This document shows positions 8,477 through 15,262 of a DNA stretch of 19,918 nucleotides, piece by piece. Location: NCBI GenBank assembly GCA_044223895.1, contig JBGALL010000029.1, forward strand, positions 1 to 19,918, given 5' to 3'. Numbering within the stretch: the stretch's first letter is position 1; each line of letters begins with the position of its first letter. Position numbers and translations under genes: made by a program. Below the pieces are notes generated by a model. The model searched no databases, was not told where the DNA came from, and saw nothing but the letters and a program-made list of their open reading frames with translations. Source of the DNA: CAKZSU01 sp044223895 (lineage in GTDB: Bacteria > Patescibacteriota > Microgenomatia > UBA10105 > UBA927).

Positions 8477-9004
8477 CTACATATCGACATAGGTGTGAGA
8501 CATAGTAATATCATCTGGAGACATGAGCGGGAGGATAATCTCGTATTCAGAATTTTTTAGACAGCAAACAAACCCGTCATTTTCTTCTGTTTTGGGAATG
8601 CTTATAAAAATATCCGGTTCTTGATTGGTAAGGATGTTTGGCGTTAGAGCGTGATAGTTGTCTGAATCCTCTCCATCGAGTGGCAAATCATAATCTTCAC
8701 TATTATGCCATTTAGAAATCATACAAGTGTCTTCATTTTCTGTGAGTAATATAACGCCATTTCCAATTCTTCGTTCTAGTACAAAATCACTTTCAGGATC
8801 TTCCTGGGAAAATATACTAGAAGGAGGTGATTCCGAATAGCGATTGTTACCAAAATTTCTAAGAATTACTGATAATGGAGAAGCCAGGGGGACAGTGTAG
8901 CGTTTTAAACTGTCTACATCTTGAATAAATGAAATGTCATAGTCTGCGGCTCTGTCCAAAACTATTCTCGAAAAAATTAATTCGTTATTTGAAGGCTTTT
9001 CCAT
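8477..9004 (-). CDS. Hypothetical protein, 175 aa, upstream of the P450
   Basis: Not recognised. The protein is soluble and strongly acidic, with beta-rich segments (NGVILLTENEDTCMISKWHN near 82-101, FVCCLKNSEYEIILPL near 145-160). It has no signal peptide or membrane helix. Three cysteines occur, two adjacent (FVCCL). It is the first gene of a same-strand run that continues with the P450 148 bases later and the 513-residue protein. A promoter-like pair lies upstream (9033-9062). A shared regulatory unit is inferred from orientation only, since the 148-base gap could hold another promoter. Confidence 0.65.
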   Translation of the reverse strand: MEKPSNNELIFSRIVLDRAADYDISFIQDVDSLKRYTVPLASPLSVILRNFGNNRYSESPPSSIFSQEDPESDFVLERRIGNGVILLTENEDTCMISKWHNSEDYDLPLDGEDSDNYHALTPNILTNQEPDIFISIPKTEENDGFVCCLKNSEYEIILPLMSPDDITMSHTYVDM

Positions 9005-9032
9005 AAATGTTAGATTTCAATTGTAGGCGGTA

Positions 9033-9062
9033 AATGTATCATGGATTAATTGAAATAGTCAA
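9033..9062 (-). promoter_or_regulatory. Putative promoter of the P450 gene group
   Basis: On the minus strand TTGACT (9057-9062) and TACATT (9033-9038) are separated by 18 bases, giving a leader of roughly 20-25 bases before the ATG at 9004. An alternative TACAAT box lies nearer the gene, 15 bases before the ATG. Confidence 0.42.
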
Positions 9063-9094
9063 AAATGTACTATATTCTTTGATAAAAATTAATA

Positions 9095-9193
9095 TACTAT
9101 TGAACTATGATAGATGAGGCAGAGCGGGGTGCAACTAAAATTAAAGAATCAAAAAGAAGACTTGTAGATCGTCAAAATCGCCGATGGAGTTGA
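9095..9193 (+). CDS. Possible 28-aa small ORF with leaderless promoter
   Basis: The ATG at 9107-9109 opens a 28-codon frame ending in TGA at 9191-9193 (coordinates here include the promoter). A TACTAT hexamer at 9095-9100 lies exactly six bases before the ATG, the same geometry as at several larger genes in the window. The peptide is highly charged (for example KIKESKRRLVDRQNRRW) and ends in Trp-Ser. Coding status is uncertain and no homologue is known to me. It may equally mark the start of a short non-coding transcript. Confidence 0.3.
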
Positions 9194-9349
9194 ACTTGTT
9201 TGCTCTTGTTCTCTCACAAAAACCATAATCTTGTTTTCAATGGCGATCACTCATTCCAAAAGTCTCCATTAGCAACAAATCCACTAACAACCAATATCTC
9301 AACATGGTATTTCTTATCCACACGCTCATCATGTTCATGTCTGGTTACA

Positions 9350-10738
9350 CTAATAGACTATTTTGGGTTCAGTTCCCCAAAGTTTTATCGCGTGCGCTAG
9401 TGCACTATCTGGATTTCTTTGGGCAAATTCTAGTACTGTCTGGCCCTCGATAATTGCCCGGCGTGCTTCTAGCGCGGCCTCTACGCCACGTTGTGCTCCT
9501 TGGGGATGTCCTAAGACACCGCCTCCTAATTGGATATAACAATCGGGTCCAAATTTTTCGACAACTTTATCGAGTACTCCGGGATGGAGTCCTCCTGAAG
9601 CAACTGGCCAGGTCTTTTTCTTACCAAACCAATTTTGCCCTAAGGTTCTAAATTTGGGATCTGGTTCTGTTATATCCGTCAACATTGTACGCGCAATCAT
9701 TTCACTTTCACCATAATCTTCCATTTTGGCCTTGGGTGAACCAACATGGAGACTATCAATACCAAGTAAGCGATATATTTTAGCCAGAACTACCATGGCG
9801 ACACTAAACCCTTTGAGTTCTCCTTCTCCAGAAATTCCGGATCCAGATTCACGAGTTATGAAGCCGTGCATGGCTCTATGTCCATGCATAACCAATTCTG
9901 GATTGTGGAGTCGCATATAATGTACTGCTGCAAATCCTGTGGTGACTACATCGATCATCATGCACCGTCCACCATTTTCCTTGATTAAATTGGCATGGGC
10001 CATCATCGTGTCGATATTGGAATGACTGACATTACATAAATATATTTTTTTCTTGCCGCCTTTTTCTTCTAATTCTCTCTGCACAGCCAAAACATTGCGA
10101 CAACGGTCTTCAAATTTATTAAAAGGAAGACTGGTTAAATTTTCATCATCTTTTATAAAATCATACGATCCATCTCCGGCCGTCCATAAGCGTCGTGCCA
10201 ACAGTGCTTGTTCAGTATCAGTTCGTCCAACTTTTGGTTTAGGAACAGTTCCCAAGATGGGCATTTTTCTCTGAGTCTCGTCTTGACCCAACAAATCTCT
10301 GACCCCTTCTATGCCATAGCGAGGACCGGGGAATGCGTCTACCATTTTTCGGGGGAAACGAATATCAAAAATACGGATTCCTCGTTCCATTTTCATGCCA
10401 GCAATATTGCCGACTGGACCAGCCAAAAATCCTGAGATGTTGTCATATTCGAATAAATCAGTTTTATATGCGACTTTGAACATGTGATTTTTTTCATCTA
10501 TGTCATAGGCGATAGCTTTATACTCATTAGCTTTGCCCATACCCGACTCGGGAAGATCTTCGACTTTCGTCCAGGTTCCTGTCGAAGATTCAGCGGCTAC
10601 AGACGCTGCCGCATCACGAAAAGCAGATTCCGGAACAGAATCGGCAAGTTGCATCTTAAACTGCACTAAAACGTAATTTTCATCAGGATTTTCTGGTTGC
10701 CATCCTGGAGGAGCGATATAATCAAGTTGTACTGCCAT
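9350..10738 (-). CDS. rbcL: RuBisCO large subunit, form III / II-III type
   Basis: Ribulose-1,5-bisphosphate carboxylase/oxygenase, 462 residues, complete. Active-site residues can be matched to the spinach numbering: E50 (E60), N111 (N123), K167 and K169 in GTVPKPK (K175, K177), the carbamylated lysine K196 with D198 and E199 in FIKDDE (K201, D203, E204), H287 and R288 in HGHRAMH (H294, R295), H331 (H327), loop-6 K338 (K334) and S381 in PVASGGLHPG (S379), plus the phosphate-binding LGGGVLGHP. It is therefore probably a true carboxylase, not a form IV RuBisCO-like protein. The SGGLHPG and GGGVLGHP motifs point to the form III group, and the sub-form is unresolved. Loop 6 reads HVGSPKAKMED instead of the usual HxGTxxGKxEG, and there is a short insertion near 300-309. 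The start is set by AAAGGAGA eight bases upstream. It is divergent from the PRK remnant. Confidence 0.95.
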   Translation of the reverse strand: MAVQLDYIAPPGWQPENPDENYVLVQFKMQLADSVPESAFRDAAASVAAESSTGTWTKVEDLPESGMGKANEYKAIAYDIDEKNHMFKVAYKTDLFEYDNISGFLAGPVGNIAGMKMERGIRIFDIRFPRKMVDAFPGPRYGIEGVRDLLGQDETQRKMPILGTVPKPKVGRTDTEQALLARRLWTAGDGSYDFIKDDENLTSLPFNKFEDRCRNVLAVQRELEEKGGKKKIYLCNVSHSNIDTMMAHANLIKENGGRCMMIDVVTTGFAAVHYMRLHNPELVMHGHRAMHGFITRESGSGISGEGELKGFSVAMVVLAKIYRLLGIDSLHVGSPKAKMEDYGESEMIARTMLTDITEPDPKFRTLGQNWFGKKKTWPVASGGLHPGVLDKVVEKFGPDCYIQLGGGVLGHPQGAQRGVEAALEARRAIIEGQTVLEFAQRNPDSALAHAIKLWGTEPKIVY

Positions 10739-10746
10739 AATACACG

Positions 10747-10797
10747 TCTCCTTTCATGAGCTAACTTTATCGTAGAAGAAATACTGAACAATAACAA
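10747..10797 (-). promoter_or_regulatory. Promoter and ribosome binding site of rbcL
   Basis: On the minus strand TTGTTA (10792-10797) and TACGAT (10769-10774) are spaced by 17 bases. AAAGGAGA (10747-10754) lies eight bases before the ATG. This is one of only two strong Shine-Dalgarno sites before a main gene here, which suggests high translation of RuBisCO. Confidence 0.55.
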
Positions 10798-10847
10798 TCA
10801 TTATTTTTAGTTTATTACGGGCTATGGATCTTTTGAGGAAACTCTTC

Positions 10848-10853
10848 TATAAC
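10848..10853 (+). promoter_or_regulatory. -10 box TATAAC of the PRK remnant
   Basis: TATAAC lies exactly six bases before the ATG at 10860 with no Shine-Dalgarno site in range. It shares the 121-base divergent region with the rbcL promoter, so the two directions may have been co-regulated. Confidence 0.4.
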
Positions 10854-10859
10854 TAAATC

Positions 10860-11818
10860 ATGGAGAACAATTTTTCCCAAATAAATCTTTCTCATCTTAA
10901 ACAACCGATTATTATTGGTATAGCGGGGGATAGCGGTTCCGGAAAAACACGATTTAGTAAAGGTATTCGCCAATTATTGGGACCAGAACGAGTGTTTACC
11001 ATTGAAATGGATGGCTATCATAAAGAAAATAGAGAAGAACGCAAAAAAAGTGGCAGGCTGCCATTGGATCCGGCAATGAATCATCTGGATCTGGTTCTCA
11101 CTCATTTACAGCAGTTAAAAGAGGGAAAATCGATTCAGTTACCCATATACAACCATGATAGTGGAAATTTTGATCCACCGATAAGCTTTTCTCCGACACC
11201 TATCATTATTTTAGAAGGGTTATTTGCCTTGTATCCAGAATTTTTGCCATATTTAGATTTTACTATTTATGTCGATCCCTCTCGGGATGTGAAATGGTAT
11301 TGAAAGAATCGTGATATGAACGACTGCGGTCACACGAGCATGCTCGAAGAAGAAATGCTGAAACGTGAGGCAGCTTATAAGCGCTGATTGATTTTCAAAA
11401 CGAATGCAACCATTGTAATTAAAATTTTCCATAGTCAAATTAAGCATTTAGCACGCTATGAATTCAGGTTCGCTTCGGCAAGATTGTTTTAAATATGAAT
11501 TATTGGTAGAACCTGTCAAAACTCCACTTCCCTAGTTTATTGTTACCGTTTGATTTAGCGATGATTACCGATATCCATACACCACTATTTATGTTGGCTT
11601 GTTCCAGAAAATATTGGGGCGAGATATTTTAACCATTCATAGATGGGGAATTATCACCCAGTACTGTAGCTGCCTTAGCGCAACATATTGAAGGATCTAC
11701 CGGCACCTCGTTAAACTTCGGTGCGGAACTTGATCAAATATCGACGACTCGATTTACTCAACTACTTATTGTTTGGAGATTTCTAGAATTAGTAAATCAG
11801 AAAATTAAAGAGCACTGA
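10860..11818 (+). pseudogene. prk: Broken phosphoribulokinase gene
   Basis: PRK makes the RuBisCO substrate by phosphorylating ribulose 5-phosphate. The first 147 codons are intact and show the Walker A loop GDSGSGKT, the DGYH substrate motif, LDPAMNHLDL, PIYNHDSGNFD and IILEGLFALYP, a pattern that separates PRK from uridine kinase. An in-frame TGA at 11301-11303 then ends translation. The same frame continues with PRK-like KNRDMNDCGHTSMLEEEML to a second TGA at 11385-11387, then TNATIVIKI. Similarity next moves to a second frame (FKYELLVEPVKTPLP near 11488-11535) and a third frame (LPFDLAMITD from about 11541), which contains a TAA at 11630-11632. The third frame then runs to the natural stop (DGELSPSTVAALAQHIEGST, then TTRFTQLLIVWRFLEL). 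At least two net frame changes and three stops are seen, so a functional full-length product is unlikely. The final TGA overlaps the next ATG. Confidence 0.88.
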
Positions 11819-12465
11819 TGAATACCTACAAAGCCATTCTCTTTGACCTTGATGGAACCCTACTTGATACGGTGCCAGGATTAGCAAAATCAATGAATGA
11901 AGTATTAACACTTCATCACTTCCCAACCCATACTCTTGAGGAATATAAACAATATATTGGCAATGGTATTAAAGCTTTAGTAGATCAATCTGTTCCGAGT
12001 GGTACTGATAACGAATTACTGAAACTGATGTATATTGAAAAAACGAAGCGCTATCAAACATATTGGAAAGAAGGAACGAAGATCTTCCCGGGAGTTTCCG
12101 AAATGCTCACCAATCTGGTTGAGCAACACATAACCTTAACCATTTTTTCGAATAAAGAAGACTTTTTTACCCAACAAATTGTTAAAGATATATTATCTCC
12201 CTGGAAATTTTCGGCTGTGTCAGGAAGAACAGACGCGATTCCCAAAAAACCAAATCCCTTAGGTGTGCAAACGATTATGAATAAATTTTCCCATTTACCA
12301 CAAGAATGGCTGTATGTTGGTGATAAGGATGCTGATATTGAAACTGCAAACAATGCAGGTATCGATTCTGTCTGGGTGAGTTGGGGATATCAATCAGCCG
12401 TTCCCAGCAAGGCGACGTATCGTATTGATGCTCCTCACCAGTTGGTAGAACTTCTGAGAAATTAA
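11818..12465 (+). CDS. gph: HAD-superfamily phosphatase, probable phosphoglycolate phosphatase
   Basis: A 215-residue class IA HAD hydrolase. Motif I is FDLDGTLLDT (D10 nucleophile, D12), motif II is IFSNK (S111), motif III Lys is in KKPNP (143-147), and motif IV is GDKDAD (D169, D173). The helical cap after motif I includes IGNGIKALV, typical of Gph and related phosphatases. The likely reaction is hydrolysis of 2-phosphoglycolate, the product of RuBisCO oxygenation. Substrate assignment rests on subfamily motifs and position. The ATG overlaps the PRK stop (TGATG), a translational-coupling arrangement. Since PRK translation now ends about 515 bases earlier, expression probably depends on a weak AAAGAG site or another promoter. 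Confidence 0.85.
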   Translation: MNTYKAILFDLDGTLLDTVPGLAKSMNEVLTLHHFPTHTLEEYKQYIGNGIKALVDQSVPSGTDNELLKLMYIEKTKRYQTYWKEGTKIFPGVSEMLTNLVEQHITLTIFSNKEDFFTQQIVKDILSPWKFSAVSGRTDAIPKKPNPLGVQTIMNKFSHLPQEWLYVGDKDADIETANNAGIDSVWVSWGYQSAVPSKATYRIDAPHQLVELLRN

Positions 12466-12494
12466 TAAAATATTATATTCTTGGTATTTAATTA

Positions 12495-14234
12495 TTATTC
12501 TTTTACCCCATTAGGGATAATAAGATGGTTGCCGGTAATCAAAAGATACTCTGATTTATAATTCAATCCATTAAATGGAAAATCCACGATATTTTTTGGA
12601 TCTGTATGGTACAAATCCGCTATTGATTCTACGGTCTCTCCATCTTTAATATAATGAAGAACACCTGTTACCGGTAATATTTTTAAAGAATCACCCGGAT
12701 GTATACCATTTTTTCCAATAGTATTTGCCCACAATATGGTTTCTGCTGAAATTGAGAACTTTTTAGCTATTGTGTCGATTGAATCTTCTGGTTGGACTAC
12801 ATAATTGAGGATTTCTGATCGTGGTAATGCGTTGGGAATTTCTTTTATTCCTTCAATGATCACTGCAGCATATGGACCACCAATATCGACACATTTTCTA
12901 AGAATACATTGAGTAGTAAAACCACTGTAAAATTTTCCTTTTGTTAGAATTACTTTTTTCCCAATATATTGACTCAGATCTACTGTTGATTCACCAACCA
13001 TGACTGTAACCGATCCAATACCATTAGGGGTAATCTCGAGTGTTTTAGGTCCGGTATATTGAACTTGAAAATACGGTTCTTTGATGATTCTATAATCACC
13101 GTTTGGTTCATTGATAGGAAAAAATTGCGGGGTTTGATCACGGAAAAACCAGTACCAAATAAACCAGCCAAAAAAGATTACAAATCCCACCACAATTATC
13201 CCTGCGATAGTTGTAACAACTGGTTTTACAGTGTGTTTCTTTTTTTTCAAATAGTACATAACTGTACTGGATACAAATAGAGGAATAATAAAACTAGAAC
13301 TGATGAATAAGAAAAAATAGAGTTGTTCGGAACTCAAATTTGTCATAGGTCCAGAAAACATCCAAAATAATCCAAAAAAGGGCATAATCATGACTACTGA
13401 TAAGTCATCTTCTTCTTGGAATGGTGACATTCTGACGACATATCCTGTATCGCCATTCTGGAGACTTACTTTTTCAAAGACATCACAAGATGGTAATCCT
13501 TCGACAGCATGAAAGGCATTACAATTTTTTTTGAAAAGTAATGAATAGAGAGAACTTCCGTTTTTCAATGAAATAGCGTTTATAGATGAGGTAATATTTT
13601 TGAATTCACCATCCCAACCTACACGATAATACATATCCCCAGAGCTCTTGACGAAAAATAAATCGTTCGGCCAATAATATCCGAACTTATCAGCTAATTC
13701 CTCTTCATGAAGTATATTCCCCAAGGTTGTACCAACATTTTTTCTACATGCTGAAAGTAATTTTTCATCAGTTAGTCTAAGGCAATATTCCGCCTGGGTG
13801 TACACGGTAGAGAATATATCTGTGGTAATTTCTGGTTTATATTTTTCTACAAACGTATGTAACCGTTGTTTAACAGCTATTGTTCCATTGAAGGTAAAGC
13901 TACTATAAATCCAAAATAGAGCTGAGATTATCAAATACACTGTTAAAAATGTCGCAGCAACTACTGTAAGTGTTGATACAATGCTTCGAAATAAAAGTAG
14001 ACTAATTCCACTCAGGTATTGATAGGCCGCACTTTTGCAAACATCTAGTACAATTTGTAACCAGAATTTAGTATCTAGACCACCGTGTTGCGCATGATAA
14101 TCGCGTGTAAGATCCTTAAAAAGGATAATCATCTGATCTGAATATTCTTTTCGGTAGTTCCTTGGATACAAAAAAAGCAAAACTTTATACAAATTCAGTG
14201 GGTGAAATAAAGATATAGAGTTTTTATTTCTCAT
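12495..14234 (-). CDS. PadR-linked membrane protein with extracytoplasmic domain and two LysM domains
   Basis: A 579-residue membrane protein. Residues about 14-75 (LYKVLLFLYPRNYRKEYSDQ and on) resemble the N-terminal prefix segment commonly found in permease-like proteins encoded next to PadR regulators. Membrane helices are at about 82-110, 279-297, 305-328 and 337-364. Residues 115-278, between helices 1 and 2, form a large loop with six Cys (151, 163, 238, 250 and others nearby absent elsewhere) and strand-rich sequence, possibly a Cache-like sensor. The C-terminal part has a beta-rich stretch (380-465), then LysM 1 (about 477-521, YVVQPEDSIDTIAKKFSIS) and LysM 2 (about 526-575), which bind peptidoglycan-type glycans. 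The ATG overlaps the PadR stop by four bases (ATGA), so the two are translationally coupled. The sensor role is inferred; the Cys count beyond the four listed is approximate. Confidence 0.82.
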   Translation of the reverse strand: MRNKNSISLFHPLNLYKVLLFLYPRNYRKEYSDQMIILFKDLTRDYHAQHGGLDTKFWLQIVLDVCKSAAYQYLSGISLLLFRSIVSTLTVVAATFLTVYLIISALFWIYSSFTFNGTIAVKQRLHTFVEKYKPEITTDIFSTVYTQAEYCLRLTDEKLLSACRKNVGTTLGNILHEEELADKFGYYWPNDLFFVKSSGDMYYRVGWDGEFKNITSSINAISLKNGSSLYSLLFKKNCNAFHAVEGLPSCDVFEKVSLQNGDTGYVVRMSPFQEEDDLSVVMIMPFFGLFWMFSGPMTNLSSEQLYFFLFISSSFIIPLFVSSTVMYYLKKKKHTVKPVVTTIAGIIVVGFVIFFGWFIWYWFFRDQTPQFFPINEPNGDYRIIKEPYFQVQYTGPKTLEITPNGIGSVTVMVGESTVDLSQYIGKKVILTKGKFYSGFTTQCILRKCVDIGGPYAAVIIEGIKEIPNALPRSEILNYVVQPEDSIDTIAKKFSISAETILWANTIGKNGIHPGDSLKILPVTGVLHYIKDGETVESIADLYHTDPKNIVDFPFNGLNYKSEYLLITGNHLIIPNGVKE

Positions 14235-14614
14235 ACAAATGATATTTTGAGAGAAGTAAGTGAAATGTCGAGTTTTGCTGCTTTCGCTGTTTGTAAGGCC
14301 TCATCGAAACGTTTTAGTTCAACTGATAGCATTTTTTTACCTAAGCTAGTTAAGTGATAATACCTACGTCGTTCATCATCCATAGAAGGGTCCGGACGTT
14401 CGTCGACTTCCTCGATAAGTTTTTCTTCAAGCATTTTTTTAATTGATCCGTAGAGAGTTCCAGGGCCTAACGTAATTGTTCCGTGGGACACTTGAGTGAC
14501 ACTTTTCATGATGTCATATCCATGCCTGTCTTTTACTCCTAAGGATAAGAGAATATAAAAAACTGCAGGACTCAATGGTTCATTAGATTTTGAAAACATT
14601 TTTACTTTACTCAT
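14231..14614 (-). CDS. PadR-family transcriptional regulator
   Basis: A 127-residue winged-helix repressor. The PadR N-terminal domain is clear: SPAVFYILLSLGVKDRHGYD (helix 1-2), TITLGPGTLYGSIKKMLEEK (recognition helix with the GTLYGSIKKML signature), and the wing DERRRYYHLTSLGKKML. The short C-terminal helix is of the small PadR subfamily 2. PadR proteins repress promoters near their own gene and respond to small ligands or envelope stress. This one precedes the LysM membrane gene with a four-base overlap and is divergent from a small membrane gene. It ends in TGA, which shows UGA acts as a stop in this organism. Confidence 0.93.
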   Translation of the reverse strand: MSKVKMFSKSNEPLSPAVFYILLSLGVKDRHGYDIMKSVTQVSHGTITLGPGTLYGSIKKMLEEKLIEEVDERPDPSMDDERRRYYHLTSLGKKMLSVELKRFDEALQTAKAAKLDISLTSLKISFV

Positions 14615-14620
14615 ATATGC

Positions 14621-14648
14621 ATTATATCATAAAACGATATATTGTCTA
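14621..14648 (-). promoter_or_regulatory. Leaderless promoter of the padR operon
   Basis: A perfect TATAAT (14621-14626) with an upstream TG (extended -10) lies exactly six bases before the ATG at 14614. TAGACA (14643-14648) is a -35-like hexamer at a 16-base spacing. No Shine-Dalgarno site is present. Confidence 0.6.
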
Positions 14649-14658
14649 TCGATATATT
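14635..14658. repeat. Direct repeat CGATATATT, likely PadR operator
   Basis: CGATATATT occurs at 14635-14643 and again at 14650-14658, about one and a half helical turns apart, with a TATCGATA palindrome at 14647-14654. The repeat overlaps the padR -35 region in the divergent interval between padR and the small membrane gene, where an autoregulatory operator would be expected. Confidence 0.45.
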
Positions 14659-14698
14659 ATTCCCTTTGGCAATTTTCTCTGAAATAATATCTGTATCC

Positions 14699-15061
14699 AT
14701 GAATACAGCCGAACTTTTTTATCAACTGGAAGGAATTTTATTAACATCGTTTGTTACACCGTTTCCTCATTTGCTTACGTATTTTCTTATTGCATTCATC
14801 CTAAGCAAATTAGGAATATGGAAGCGTCTACCAGATTGGGTTAAGCGGTGGTTAGTGGTGGTCTCGTCAATCCTGGCATTCTTTGAAACATATATTTATA
14901 TTTTATATGCAGATAGAAATGCTCATGATAAATCAGGAGCAATGATTTTACTTTTTCCTCTGTTGTGGACAGGTTTTTTGACCGTGGGTATTGTGTTGTT
15001 AGAATTGTTTATACAAGTTAAGAAGTTACTTTTATTGTTAAGAAATGGATCGAGAAAGTAA
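14699..15061 (+). CDS. Small integral membrane protein, 120 aa
   Basis: Three hydrophobic helices are visible at about residues 13-37, 48-69 and 81-104, followed by a basic tail (KKLLLLLRNGSRK). I do not recognise the family. The frame is open from a TTG at 14642, but that codon lies inside the padR operator. I chose the ATG at 14699, which gives the natural polar N-terminus MNTAELFYQLEG. Divergence from padR suggests it may be a PadR target. Confidence 0.62.
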   Translation: MNTAELFYQLEGILLTSFVTPFPHLLTYFLIAFILSKLGIWKRLPDWVKRWLVVVSSILAFFETYIYILYADRNAHDKSGAMILLFPLLWTGFLTVGIVLLELFIQVKKLLLLLRNGSRK

Positions 15062-15247
15062 AAATACTATTGTTTTGCCAGTATTCAACCTACCTAGATT
15101 CATATTCCATTTTTGTGATCTTGCTGTCTCAGAGGTGGAACTCTTTTCGAGGTATCATCAATACTTCACTGAGTTATAGGAATTTGAATTCACTTGTTAG
15201 AACGTGATACGTAATCCTTATTCAATTATAAGGATAGGTCAAAAAAA

Positions 15248-15256
15248 TGTTATTAT
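15248..15256 (+). promoter_or_regulatory. Extended -10 promoter, leaderless, of the HExxH gene
   Basis: TGT-TATTAT forms an extended -10 element whose hexamer (15251-15256) ends exactly six bases before the ATG at 15263. No Shine-Dalgarno site and no clear -35 box are seen. The rest of 15062-15250 holds no recognisable gene. Confidence 0.5.
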
Positions 15257-15262
15257 CTAGTA

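Larger units (their letters stand above)
9005..9349. other. Intergenic region between the P450 group and RuBisCO
   Basis: This 345-base gap holds the P450-group promoter and the small ORF described separately. From 9194 to 9349, downstream of the RuBisCO stop, I see no convincing hairpin terminator and no recognisable gene. A short minus-strand frame here is open for about 34 codons beyond the RuBisCO stop but resembles nothing I know. Confidence 0.5.

Noticed and set aside
9200..9400. 66-codon plus-strand frame downstream of RuBisCO
   Set aside because: It runs into the RuBisCO 3' end, has no promoter or ribosome site, and encodes nothing recognisable.
10860..11303. Uridine kinase as an alternative call for the P-loop kinase
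   Set aside because: The LDPAMNHLDL and YNHDSGNFD motifs and the position between RuBisCO and phosphoglycolate phosphatase fit PRK better than uridine kinase.
10860..11820. Alternative genetic code (UGA = Gly, as in Gracilibacteria and SR1) explaining the broken PRK
   Set aside because: padR ends in UGA exactly at its overlap with the next start, other long genes show no internal UGA, and PRK also has frame changes and a UAA stop.
12466..12494. AT-rich symmetry between the convergent phosphatase and LysM genes as a terminator
   Set aside because: The pairing is only A and T, with no stable GC stem.
14642..14698. TTG start giving a 139-residue form of the small membrane protein
   Set aside because: The codon lies inside the probable PadR operator, and the ATG at 14699 gives a more usual N-terminus.
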